The position numbers and the translations under genes were made by a program. A DNA stretch of 64,000 bases, from contig JARLJB010000237.1 of the NCBI GenBank assembly GCA_031291415.1, positions 124,001 to 188,000 on the forward strand, in the 5' to 3' direction. The notes below the pieces were generated by a model. That model worked only from the letters and a program-made list of their open reading frames with translations, was not told where the DNA came from and searched no databases. Of the stretch, positions 42,208 to 50,036 are shown piece by piece (position 1 is the first letter of the stretch; each line of letters starts with the position of its first letter). This DNA comes from Telmatospirillum sp. GTDB taxonomy: Bacteria > Pseudomonadota > Alphaproteobacteria > Rhodospirillales > Magnetospirillaceae.

Positions 42208-42327
42208 ACTGCTCCGCGGCATCCTTTGAACGATATCGCCAAGCGAGCCCCCGACCGCTTGGTGATTCGTTTTTGGACTGGTTGTTCCTCTTGCGCGACG
42301 CCGGCCGGTAGAGCATTCTCCGGCCGC

Positions 42328-43092
42328 ATGTCAGAGCCACGCTTGAAGACCGCATTGATTACCGGCGCCGCCCACCGGATCGGACGGACGATGGCGCTTG
42401 CCTTGGCCAAAGAAGGATGGTCGGTGGCCGTCCATTTCCATCGCTCCCATGAAGCTGCCTTCAGTCTGGTCGACGACATTGTCGCCGCAGGTGGACGGGG
42501 AGTCGCGGTGCAGGCCGATCTCGCCAACGAGGACGATGTCCTCGGTCTGATTCCCGATGCAGTCGATGCCCTCGGACCGCTAGGGCTGCTCGTCAACAAC
42601 GCCTCTTTGTTCGAGCAGGACAGTGCGCTCACGGTGACCCGCGCCTCCTGGGACGCCCATCTGGAAACCAATCTTCGCGCCCCGTTCGTCCTCATACAGT
42701 CCTTTGCTGCGCAGTTGCCCGAAGACATGGACGGTGTGGTCGTCAACATGCTCGATCAGCGCGTGTGGAATCTGAGCCCGCATTTCACAACATATACATT
42801 GAGCAAAGCGGCGCTTTGGACATTGACGCAGACTCTGGCCCTGGCCCTGGCGCCCCGCATCCGGGTCAACGCCATCGGACCCGGTCCAACACTTCCAAGC
42901 CCGCGGCAGACTGCAGAGCAGTTCGACCGCCAATGCGCTGAAATGCCGTTAAAGCGAGGAACGACGCCTGAAGAGATCGCCGGTGCCTTGCGCTTCATCC
43001 TGTCCGCGCCGGCGATGACCGGCCAGCTCATCGCCCTGGATGGCGGGCAGCACCTATGCTGGGCGCCATCCAGCAAACCCCCGGAGGAATGA
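42328..43092 (+). CDS. SDR oxidoreductase, FolM/pteridine-reductase-like
   Basis: 254 residues. The nucleotide motif TGAAHRIGR (about 10-18) fits the TGxxxRxG pattern of FolM and PTR1, and HFHRSHEAA supplies the basic residues for NADPH. LVNNASLF, catalytic YTLSKAAL (Tyr-xxx-Lys, about 155) and the C-terminal ALDGGQHL follow. FolM reduces dihydromonapterin or dihydrobiopterin. The adjacency to folB, 3 bases downstream, supports a pterin role. ATG at 42328 is chosen; the upstream open frame has no homology. Confidence 0.82.
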   Translation: MSEPRLKTALITGAAHRIGRTMALALAKEGWSVAVHFHRSHEAAFSLVDDIVAAGGRGVAVQADLANEDDVLGLIPDAVDALGPLGLLVNNASLFEQDSALTVTRASWDAHLETNLRAPFVLIQSFAAQLPEDMDGVVVNMLDQRVWNLSPHFTTYTLSKAALWTLTQTLALALAPRIRVNAIGPGPTLPSPRQTAEQFDRQCAEMPLKRGTTPEEIAGALRFILSAPAMTGQLIALDGGQHLCWAPSSKPPEE

Positions 43093-43095
43093 GCG

Positions 43096-43512
43096 ATGTC
43101 TCAGGCCAACGTCATTCAACCTCACCGCTTCGCTGACGCCCGCAACGCCCTGCGCCATGTATTCGTTCATGATCTTGAACTGGCAGCCAGCATCGGTGTC
43201 TACACCTACGAAAAAATCGAAAAACAACGCATCCGCGTCAATCTGGACCTCTCGGTCCGCGAGGATGACGCCTCGATGATCGAGGACGACATCGCCAATG
43301 TCGTTTGTTACGAAAAGGTGGTCTCCGCAATCCGCGAACTGGTCGACGCCGGCCACGTCAATCTGGTCGAGACCTTGGCCGAAAGGATCGCCGCCCTGTG
43401 CTTGAAGGACAGGCGGGTCAGCCTGGCCAGGGTGCGTGTAGAGAAACTCGACGTCTTCCCGGATGCCACCAGCGTCGGCGTCGAGATCGAGCGTGTTCAG
43501 CCCTGCCCATGA
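43096..43512 (+). CDS. folB: Dihydroneopterin aldolase (FolB/FolX family)
   Basis: 138 residues. The family core is VFVHDLELAASIGVYTYEKI near the N-terminus, with VNLDLSV, CYEKVVSAIRELVDAGHVNL and VETLAERIAALCL, then the C-terminal VRVEKLDVFPDATSVGVEIE. It cleaves dihydroneopterin in folate synthesis, or epimerises dihydroneopterin triphosphate if it is the FolX subtype. It is operonic with the FolM-like reductase. Confidence 0.88.
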   Translation: MSQANVIQPHRFADARNALRHVFVHDLELAASIGVYTYEKIEKQRIRVNLDLSVREDDASMIEDDIANVVCYEKVVSAIRELVDAGHVNLVETLAERIAALCLKDRRVSLARVRVEKLDVFPDATSVGVEIERVQPCP

Positions 43513-43889
43513 GCACAGGCACCCTGGTCAGGTGCACCTTTCCGTGCTCACCACCTCACAATCCCACACGTCACCCCTGTGAGTTTTGCACAGCGACGGC
43601 GGCTGCCAAAATGCCATCTAACTGTCAAGATTCGAATCACATTCATGACAAACCCTTTACACTTGACATTATTTAACTATTTGAAATTTATAAGTTTTGT
43701 TGTTCATGCATAGTTTTTGGGCAAAGGGGTGAAACCCTTGGAGTCCTACGGCTGGACCGATCATGCACACCTCTTTCCCACACACTTATCCACAGAGACA
43801 GTGGATATCGCCAGGGCGACTGCACCGATCGAAACTGGCTATGGCCCGCCTGCCGGCGAAATCCGGTCTGATACGATGATGGCGTTATC
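43513..43889. other. AT-rich 377-base gap with a perfect DnaA box
   Basis: A DnaA box TTATCCACA lies at 43786-43794. TCATGCACA, one base from consensus, lies at 43761-43769. AGTGGATAT lies just after. About 43610-43720 is markedly AT-rich against its GC-rich surroundings. GATTC, GAATC and GAGTC (GANTC methylation-type sites) lie near 43629-43637 and 43741. A good promoter (TTGACA at 43663, TTATAA at 43688) points toward uvrC. No gene is seen. It could be a DnaA-controlled promoter or part of a replication origin. Confidence 0.55.
43663..43693 (+). promoter_or_regulatory. Probable promoter upstream of uvrC
   Basis: Perfect TTGACA at 43663-43668 and TTATAA at 43688-43693, with a slightly long 19-base spacer (TTTATA at 18 is an alternative). 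The leader to the uvrC ATG would be about 190 bases and contains the DnaA box. Confidence 0.5.
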
Positions 43890-45794
43890 ATGAAAACCGA
43901 CCAGCCCCCCGCCGACGCCTCCGCCCGACGACCGGTCGGCAGTTTCTCGGCGGGCGCCGAAATCATCGAGAGCTATCTGCGGACCATGCCGGCCTCGCCC
44001 GGTGTTTATCGTATGCTGAACAAATCCGGCGACATTCTCTACGTCGGCAAAGCCAAGAATCTCAAGAAACGGGTCGTAGCCTATACCCGGGCCGAGCGTC
44101 TGCCGCTGCGGCTGCAACGCATGGTCTCCGAAACAGCCTCCATGGAAATGCTGACGACCCACACCGAGGTCGAAGCGCTTCTTCTCGAGGCCAATCTGAT
44201 CAAACGCCTGGGGCCGCGGTACAATATCCTGCTGAAGGATGACAAGTCCTTCCCCTATATTCTCATCACCGGCGACCATCCCTGGCCGCAGATTGTCAAG
44301 CATCGCGGTGCAAGAAACCGCAAAGGGGAGTATTTTGGCCCCTTCGCCTCGGCGGGTGCCGTCAACCAGACCCTGTCGCACCTTCAGCGGGCCTTTCTGT
44401 TGCGGTCTTGCACCGACAGCGCCTTCTCCACACGAAGCCGCCCCTGTCTGCTGTTCCAGATCAAGCGCTGCAGCGCGCCCTGCGTCGAAAGAATCGGACA
44501 TATTCCGTACGAAAAACTGGTTTCCCAGGCGCGCGCCTTTCTGTCCGGCCAGAGCCAGTCGATCCAGCGCGAACTGGTGACGCAAATGGAAGAGGCCAGC
44601 GAGGCGATGAATTATGAGGAGGCGGCGGTTTATCGCGACCGCATCCGCGCCCTGTCGCAGATCCAGGCCCGTCAGGATATCAACCCCCTCGATATCGAGG
44701 AGGCTGACGTCGTGGCCCTGCACCAGGCGGGGGGACAGGCCTGTATTCAGGTTTTCTTCTTCCGCTCGGGATGCAACTTCGGCAACAGGTCTTTTTTCCC
44801 TGCGCAAACCCAGGACCAGTCGCCGGAAGACATCCTGGCCGCCTTTCTTGGCCAGTTCTATGACGACAAGCCGCCACCAAAAGAGATTTTGCTGTCGCAT
44901 TCCCTGGCCGCCGCCGATGAAAGCCTGCTCACCGAAGCGCTTTCGCAAAAGGCCGGACACAAAGTCGTTCTGGCGACCGCAAAACGCGGGGACCGCCGCA
45001 AGATGATGGAGCACGCGCACGACAACGCCCGCGAAGCGCTCGGCCGGCGGATGGCGGAAAGTTCGGCGCAGACGAAACTGCTTGCGGCGTTGGCCGAGCT
45101 CTTCGTCCTGGACAGTCCGCCGGAGCGCATTGAGGTCTATGACAACAGCCATATCCAGGGCACCAACGCGGTCGGCGGCATGATCGTCGCCGGTCCGGAG
45201 GGCTTCAACCGGAACGAATACCGCAAATTCAACATTCGTTCCGAAGACCTGAGCCCGGGCGACGACTTCGGCATGATGCGCGAGGTTTTGACACGGCGTT
45301 TCCGCCGGGCACAGAAAGAGGATCCTGACCGGGAACGGGGGCATTGGCCGGATCTGGTGCTGATCGACGGCGGCCAGGGGCAGCTCCAGGTGGCGATCGA
45401 CGTACTGATCGAGCTTGGAATCGAGGACGTCCTCTTGGTCGGCGTCTCCAAGGGACCGGATCGCAATGCCGGCCGCGAGCGATTCCATGTCCCCGGCAAG
45501 GCACCGTTTTCGCTGCCGCCCAATGACCCGGTCCTCTATTTTCTCCAGCGGCTTCGCGACGAGGCGCACCGTTTCGCCATCGGCAGTCATCGGGCAAGAC
45601 GGTCAAAGGCCATAAGTTCCTCGCCGCTCGACGACATCGCCGGCATCGGCGCCCATCGCAAGAAGGCGCTGCTTCACCATTTCGGTTCGGCCCGTGGCGT
45701 CTCCGAGGCCGGCTTGGCCGACCTGCAGGCCGTCGACGGCATCAGCGCGACGATGGCGCAAAAGATTTATGACCATTTTCACCCCACCGGATGA
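43890..45794 (+). CDS. uvrC: Excinuclease ABC subunit C
   Basis: 634 residues. This is the dual-incision nuclease of nucleotide excision repair. The N-terminal GIY-YIG domain ([20 protein letters not shown], about 35-110) is followed by a UVR motif ([20 protein letters not shown]), the RNase-H-like UvrC core ([34 protein letters not shown]), and C-terminal helix-hairpin-helix repeats ([20 protein letters not shown]). Length is normal. Confidence 0.97.
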   Translation: MKTDQPPADASARRPVGSFSAGAEIIESYLRTMPASPGVYRMLNKSGDILYVGKAKNLKKRVVAYTRAERLPLRLQRMVSETASMEMLTTHTEVEALLLEANLIKRLGPRYNILLKDDKSFPYILITGDHPWPQIVKHRGARNRKGEYFGPFASAGAVNQTLSHLQRAFLLRSCTDSAFSTRSRPCLLFQIKRCSAPCVERIGHIPYEKLVSQARAFLSGQSQSIQRELVTQMEEASEAMNYEEAAVYRDRIRALSQIQARQDINPLDIEEADVVALHQAGGQACIQVFFFRSGCNFGNRSFFPAQTQDQSPEDILAAFLGQFYDDKPPPKEILLSHSLAAADESLLTEALSQKAGHKVVLATAKRGDRRKMMEHAHDNAREALGRRMAESSAQTKLLAALAELFVLDSPPERIEVYDNSHIQGTNAVGGMIVAGPEGFNRNEYRKFNIRSEDLSPGDDFGMMREVLTRRFRRAQKEDPDRERGHWPDLVLIDGGQGQLQVAIDVLIELGIEDVLLVGVSKGPDRNAGRERFHVPGKAPFSLPPNDPVLYFLQRLRDEAHRFAIGSHRARRSKAISSSPLDDIAGIGAHRKKALLHHFGSARGVSEAGLADLQAVDGISATMAQKIYDHFHPTG

Positions 45795-45882
45795 AATAGC
45801 CGCCACGGCGATGACAGTCCGGGAAATCCAGGCTAGAATGCGTGAGCCCCCTGACCTTTAGGACCTGAGTCCGCCGAAATCG

Positions 45883-46446
45883 ATGACTATCTCCCTTCCC
45901 AATCTTCTGACGATTTCGCGGATTCTGGCGATACCGCTCATCGTCGTCACGTTCTATATCGATGGCAACACCGCCCGCTGGGTCGGTTGCGTCCTGTTCG
46001 TCCTTGCCGCCATCACCGATTTCTTCGATGGATATTTCGCAAGGCGCAGCAACAGCGTCTCCAGTCTCGGACGGTTCCTCGATCCGATTGCCGACAAGCT
46101 TCTCGTCTCGGCGGTGCTCTTGATGCTGACGGCCTTCGATCGCCTCAGCCTCTTCAGCATTCTGCCGGCCTTGATCATCCTGTTGCGCGAAATCATGGTC
46201 TCCGGCTTGCGCGAGTATCTGGCGGAGCTGCGCATCGGCATGCCGGTCAGCCGGCTGGCCAAGTGGAAGACCGGTATTCAGATGACGGCATTGCCGACAC
46301 TGATGGTCGGCAGCGCCGCGCCGTCCTGGCTGCCGGCGGAAATCGTCGGTGAAATTCTTCTTTGGGGAGCCGCTGCGCTGACGCTGGTCACCGGATGGGA
46401 TTATCTGCGGGCCGGTCTCAAGCATATGCAGGGCAACGCGCCATGA
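45883..46446 (+). CDS. pgsA: CDP-diacylglycerol--glycerol-3-phosphate 3-phosphatidyltransferase
   Basis: 187-residue membrane enzyme making phosphatidylglycerol phosphate. The N-terminal LPNLLTISRILAIPLIVVTF and the CDP-alcohol phosphotransferase signature DG-YF-AR, G at eight residues, then LDPIADKLL (about 48-70) are clear. Several hydrophobic spans follow. The stop overlaps the moaD start (ATGA), and the pgsA-moaD-moaE order is common in this class. Confidence 0.93.
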   Translation: MTISLPNLLTISRILAIPLIVVTFYIDGNTARWVGCVLFVLAAITDFFDGYFARRSNSVSSLGRFLDPIADKLLVSAVLLMLTAFDRLSLFSILPALIILLREIMVSGLREYLAELRIGMPVSRLAKWKTGIQMTALPTLMVGSAAPSWLPAEIVGEILLWGAAALTLVTGWDYLRAGLKHMQGNAP

Positions 46447-46700
46447 AGATCCTCTATTTCGCCTGGTTGCGAAGCCGCATCGGCACCGGTGAAGAGGATG
46501 TGTCGCCGCCGTCGGACGTCGACACCGTGGGAAAACTGATCGATTGGCTGAAAAGCCGCAGTCCCGCCCATGCCGAGGCATTGAGCAAGGCAAGCGTCAT
46601 CCGCGCTGCCGTGAACCAGGATTATGCCGGCCTCGACCATGCGGTCAGCTCCAGTGACGAAGTGGCGTTTTTCCCGCCGGTAACCGGGGGTTCGGCGTGA
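46443..46700 (+). CDS. moaD: Molybdopterin synthase sulfur-carrier subunit, atypical C-terminus
   Basis: 85 residues with a ubiquitin-like fold (MKILYFAWLRSRIGTGEEDV at the start, DEVAFFPPVTGG at the end). MoaD normally ends with Gly-Gly, which is adenylated and thiocarboxylated; here two further codons, Ser-Ala, precede the stop. Unless the last two residues are removed, the carrier could not be activated in the usual way. The overlaps with pgsA (ATGA) and moaE (GTGA) look intact. Confidence 0.9.
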   Translation: MKILYFAWLRSRIGTGEEDVSPPSDVDTVGKLIDWLKSRSPAHAEALSKASVIRAAVNQDYAGLDHAVSSSDEVAFFPPVTGGSA

Positions 46701-47152
46701 CCGTCCGCGTTCAGCGCGACGATTTCGATCCGGGCGCCGAAGTAGACCGCCTGACCAAAGGCAAGACCAGTATCGGCGCCGTCACCAGTTTCGTCGGCTT
46801 TGTCCGGGGCGACGCCTCGGCGGGCGAAGCGATGACTCTCGAACATTATCCCGGCATGACGGAACGCCAGCTTTTGGCCATTGAGGCCGAGGCCCGGACT
46901 CGCTGGCCGATCGACGACGTCATGGTTATCCATCGTTTCGGCCGGTTGCTGCCGGGCGATCGGATCGTCCTGGTGGCGGTGGCCTCAAGCCACCGGGCCG
47001 CCGCCTTTTCGGCCTGCGAATTTCTCATCGACTGGCTGAAAACCCGGGCGCCCTTCTGGAAACTCGAAGACGGCGCCGACGGCCCCCATTGGGTGGATGC
47101 CAAAGACGACGATGACGAACGGGCCGACCGCTGGACAACCGGTTCGCGGTAA
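46697..47152 (+). CDS. moaE: Molybdopterin synthase catalytic subunit
   Basis: 151 residues from GTG at 46697. Landmarks are GAVTSFVGFVRGDASAG near 32-48, LEHYPGMTERQLLAIEAEAR, VIHRFGRLLPGDRIVLVAVA, and SSHRAAAFSACEFLIDWLKT followed by RAPFWKLED with the catalytic lysine. It converts cyclic pyranopterin monophosphate to molybdopterin using sulfur from MoaD. The C-terminus is extended and acidic (DAKDDDDERADRWTTG). Confidence 0.95.
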   Translation: MTVRVQRDDFDPGAEVDRLTKGKTSIGAVTSFVGFVRGDASAGEAMTLEHYPGMTERQLLAIEAEARTRWPIDDVMVIHRFGRLLPGDRIVLVAVASSHRAAAFSACEFLIDWLKTRAPFWKLEDGADGPHWVDAKDDDDERADRWTTGSR

Positions 47153-47169
47153 GGCGGTCGACGCTTGGG

Positions 47170-47309
47170 TCTAGAGCCGGATGATTTTTGACGGGATCGC
47201 AGAGCGATACCGTCAAAAATCTGAATCCGCCCCTATCCCAATAAAGTAGAGGGCGATTCAGACTTTAGATCGAAGCGGGACCGCTTCGATCTAAAGTCAT
47301 CGCGCTCTA
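47170..47309. repeat. Palindromic intergenic repeat, includes copy 2 of the 44-base repeat
   Basis: Bounded by CTAGAGC and GCTCTAA. It contains a hairpin ATTTTTGACGG/CCGTCAAAAAT (about 47184-47220), the 44-base repeat in reverse orientation to 15498-15541 (47218-47262), and a perfect 18-base inverted repeat GACTTTAGATCGAAGCGG / CCGCTTCGATCTAAAGTC with a 2-base centre (47261-47298). It lies directly after moaE and before the composite element. Confidence 0.8.
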
Positions 47310-47318
47310 AGGGCGTGT

Positions 47319-47540
47319 CGTCAGCTGCTTCAGAGATTCGTCTGTGCGTATTTTGCCGTCGTCCCCGCTTTCGCGCATCGGCGCTGACTTAAGCTTCAGT
47401 GGCACCGGCGTCTCTGCCGGTGTTGCCGCGGCAAGAAATGCTACCGAGATCTGTTTGCTTGCCGGCTCCGCCGGCACACCGGCAGAGACGCCGGTGCCAC
47501 CGAAGGGGCAACGAACACGGTTTCCACACCTAAAGTCATT
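47319..47540. repeat. Composite palindromic repeat element, copy B
   Basis: The left part (47319-47385, CGTCAGCTGCTTCAGAGATT onward) parallels copy A. The inner cassette (47386-47537, GACTT to AAGTC) is inverted relative to copy A: its reverse complement aligns with 39777-39933, including GCCGGCGGAGCCGGCAAGCA and CTTCGGTGGCACCGGCGTCT. Copy A has about 10 extra bases in the middle. The remaining bases to the ilvE stop at 47598 show nothing. Confidence 0.85.
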
Positions 47541-47597
47541 GACGATAGGGCCTAAGGGGGCTTGGAGCGCCAATTTCCGCCCCAAGCCCCCGGCGCC

Positions 47598-48755
47598 TCA
47601 GGCTGTGGCGGTCTTGCGGGTCTGGCTGGTCCGCAGCGGCATCGTCCAGCTATGCGGATCGGCCGCCCGCGCATATTGGATCGCGACGATCGCGTCATAG
47701 AGTTTCTGCGTCAGCGGGCCGGTCTTGCCGCCGTTGATAATGACGCGTTCGTCCCGGAAGCCGAGTTCGCCGACCGGCGACACCACGGCGGCGGTTCCGG
47801 TTCCCCACATTTCGACCAGGCTGCCGTCGCGCGCCGCAGCCATCACGTCTTCGATGGCAATCGGGCGTTCCGAGGCCTTCAGTCCCCAGTCATGGCAAAG
47901 GGTAAGGATCGAATCACGGGTCACGCCGGGAAGGATCGTTCCGGTCAGCGGTGGTGTGATGATCTCGTCACCGATCTTGAGCATGATGTTCATGGTGCCG
48001 ACTTCGTCGAGATACCGATGCTCGACGCCGTCCAGCCACAAAACCTGGGTAAAGCCCAGATGCTTGGCCTCGACTGCCGCGTAAATGCTGGCGGCATAGT
48101 TGGCCGCCGTCTTGGCATCCCCCATACCACCCTTCACCGCCCGGACATATTTGTCGGTGGCCAGAATTTTCACCGGGTTGATCCCCTCGGCGTAGTAGGA
48201 GCCGACGGGAGAAGCGATGAGGAAATAAGTGTAGGTGTTCGACGGACGGACGCCGAGGAATGGTTCGGTCGCCACCACCGTCGGACGAAGGTAGAGCGCC
48301 GTGCCCGGTTTGCCGGGCACCCACGCCTGGTCAATCCCGACCAAGGCATGAAACGACTGCAAAATCAGTTCGGGATCGAGTGCCGGAATGCAAAGCTTCT
48401 CGCACGAGCGCACCAGACGTTGCGCGTGTTTGGTGGGACGGAACAGGCGGATGGTTCCATCCACGCCGCGAAAAGCCTTCAAACCGTCGAAAACAGCCTG
48501 CGCATAGTGCAGCACGGCGGTTGCCGGATCGAAGTCGAACGCCTGATAGGGTACGATACGCGGATCATGCCACCCGCGGCCTTCCGTGTAGTCGATACGA
48601 AACATATGGTCAGTAAAGACGGTGCCAAACTGAAGATTATCGTCGGCTGGACGGACCTTCGGCTCGGGGGTGCGGGAAACCGCGATCGCCGTGGGAGCGG
48701 ACGCTCCGTCGAACCAGATGAAGCCATCGCGATCATCGATAAGAGCCAAGCCCAT
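47598..48755 (-). CDS. ilvE: Branched-chain amino acid aminotransferase
   Basis: 385-residue fold-type IV PLP enzyme of the longer BCAT class. Landmarks are QFGTVFTDHMFRIDY, AVLHYAQAVFDGLKAFRG, LYLRPTVVATEPFLGVRPS, VKGGMGDAKTAANYAAS (PLP lysine region at about 220), QVLWLDGVEHRYLDEVGTMN and LTGTILPGVTRDSIL. It catalyses the last step of Leu, Ile and Val synthesis or the first step of breakdown. It is divergent from a MarR regulator gene across 82 bases. Confidence 0.95.
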   Translation of the reverse strand: MGLALIDDRDGFIWFDGASAPTAIAVSRTPEPKVRPADDNLQFGTVFTDHMFRIDYTEGRGWHDPRIVPYQAFDFDPATAVLHYAQAVFDGLKAFRGVDGTIRLFRPTKHAQRLVRSCEKLCIPALDPELILQSFHALVGIDQAWVPGKPGTALYLRPTVVATEPFLGVRPSNTYTYFLIASPVGSYYAEGINPVKILATDKYVRAVKGGMGDAKTAANYAASIYAAVEAKHLGFTQVLWLDGVEHRYLDEVGTMNIMLKIGDEIITPPLTGTILPGVTRDSILTLCHDWGLKASERPIAIEDVMAAARDGSLVEMWGTGTAAVVSPVGELGFRDERVIINGGKTGPLTQKLYDAIVAIQYARAADPHSWTMPLRTSQTRKTATA

Positions 48756-48828
48756 AGAACGAATTCCTTGAGAGATGAGTTAGAAAATTACCGAATGCTC
48801 TTGCAAGAAGTAACATTCCTAAGGCATA

Positions 48829-48849
48829 TATGTCAATATGACTGACATA
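48829..48849. promoter_or_regulatory. Inverted repeat over the marR-type gene start, candidate operator
   Basis: TATGTCA, seven bases, TGACATA. The repeat spans the ATG at 48838. MarR proteins often bind such short palindromes near their own start, so autoregulation and control of the divergent ilvE are plausible. Confidence 0.45.
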
Positions 48850-49344
48850 AAATCCGGTGTGAATCTTCTCTTCCTGCGGGAAGAGGAGCTCCGACAGGGC
48901 ATCGAACTGCTCTATTTCGCCTACCGCGGCTTCACCGAAGAACCCGACGCGATCCTCGGCGAATACGGGTTTGGGCGGGCTCACCATCGGGTGATCTATT
49001 TCGTCGGTCGGCGCCCCGGCATCACGGTCAGCGAACTGCTGGCGACACTGCGCATCACCAAGCAAAGCCTGTCACGTGTGCTGGGCCAATTGGTCCACGA
49101 GGGTTTCATCACCCAGCGTCCCGGTCTGCGCGACCGACGACAGCGCCTGTTGGAATTAACCGTCAAAGGCACCGAACTGGAACGCATGCTGACCGAAAAA
49201 CAGCGCGGCCGCATCGCACAGGCCTACCGTGAAGCCGGACCGGATGCCGTCGAAGGCTTTCGCAAAGTCATGCAGGGCCTGATCGGGGAAACCGACCGTC
49301 GGCGGTTTTTACCGCATGGACCGTCCGGACGAGGAAGAGACTGA
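48838..49344 (+). CDS. MarR-family transcriptional regulator (PetP-like context)
   Basis: 168 residues. Winged-HTH core: HHRVIYFVGRRPGITVSELL, ATLRITKQSLSRVLGQLVHE, and the wing PGLRDRRQRLLELTVKG. Followed 2 bases later by an OmpR-type response regulator and then a kinase. The order MarR protein then OmpR regulator recalls the petP-petR pair of Rhodobacter capsulatus; orthology is inferred from order only. Confidence 0.9.
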   Translation: MTDIKSGVNLLFLREEELRQGIELLYFAYRGFTEEPDAILGEYGFGRAHHRVIYFVGRRPGITVSELLATLRITKQSLSRVLGQLVHEGFITQRPGLRDRRQRLLELTVKGTELERMLTEKQRGRIAQAYREAGPDAVEGFRKVMQGLIGETDRRRFLPHGPSGRGRD

Positions 49345-49346
49345 AC

Positions 49347-50036
49347 ATGCCGGAGCAGCCACACATCCTGGTCGTCGACGATGACACCCGTCTGCGCCAG
49401 CTTCTCAAAAAATATCTGGCCGACAACGGCTATCTGGTTTCAACAGCCGCGAACGCCGCCGAAGCCCGCCAGCAGCTCGAAGCCATGGCTTTCGACCTGC
49501 TCGTCCTCGACGTCATGATGCCAGGCGAAAATGGCCTCGAGCTGGCGCGGAGCCTGCGCGTCGACAGTTCGGTACCGATTCTGCTGCTGACCGCCATGGG
49601 AGAAAGCTCGGATCGCATTGCCGGATTGGAGACAGGAGCCGACGACTATCTGACCAAGCCGTTCGAGCCCCGGGAATTGCTGCTGCGCATTTCCAGCATT
49701 CTCCGCCGTTCCTCCCGCGATGCGCCGCCGGAAACTCCGATCTGCCGGTTTGGCCGTTTCACCTTCGACACAGCGCGTGGCGAACTTCTCACCGACGGCA
49801 CGCTGGTCCATCTGACGTCCGCCGAAGCGTCGCTGCTGACATTGCTGGCCTGTGCCCCGGGTGAAACGCTGTCGCGTGAGGATCTGGCGGAACGGAGTGG
49901 CAATGGCAGCAACCCGCGCACGGTCGACGTCCAAGTGACGAGACTGCGCAAAAAGATCGAAGACGACCCCCGACTGCCACGCTACCTGCAGACCGTCCGT
50001 GGCCGCGGCTATGTTCTATGGGCCGACAAGGGATGA
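49347..50036 (+). CDS. OmpR-family response regulator
   Basis: 229 residues. The receiver domain (HILVVDDDTRLRQLLKKYL, phospho-acceptor Asp in LVLDVMMPGENG at about 54, LLLTAMGESSDRIAGLETGA with the following Lys in DYLTKPF) is followed by a C-terminal winged HTH (LTSAEASLLTLLACAPGETL, RTVDVQVTRLRKKIEDDP). The stop overlaps the kinase start (ATGA), so regulator and kinase are co-translated. Confidence 0.94.
   Translation: MPEQPHILVVDDDTRLRQLLKKYLADNGYLVSTAANAAEARQQLEAMAFDLLVLDVMMPGENGLELARSLRVDSSVPILLLTAMGESSDRIAGLETGADDYLTKPFEPRELLLRISSILRRSSRDAPPETPICRFGRFTFDTARGELLTDGTLVHLTSAEASLLTLLACAPGETLSREDLAERSGNGSNPRTVDVQVTRLRKKIEDDPRLPRYLQTVRGRGYVLWADKG

Noticed and set aside
43839..45590. 583-residue minus-strand open frame opposite uvrC
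   Set aside because: uvrC shows all domains on the plus strand; this frame has none.
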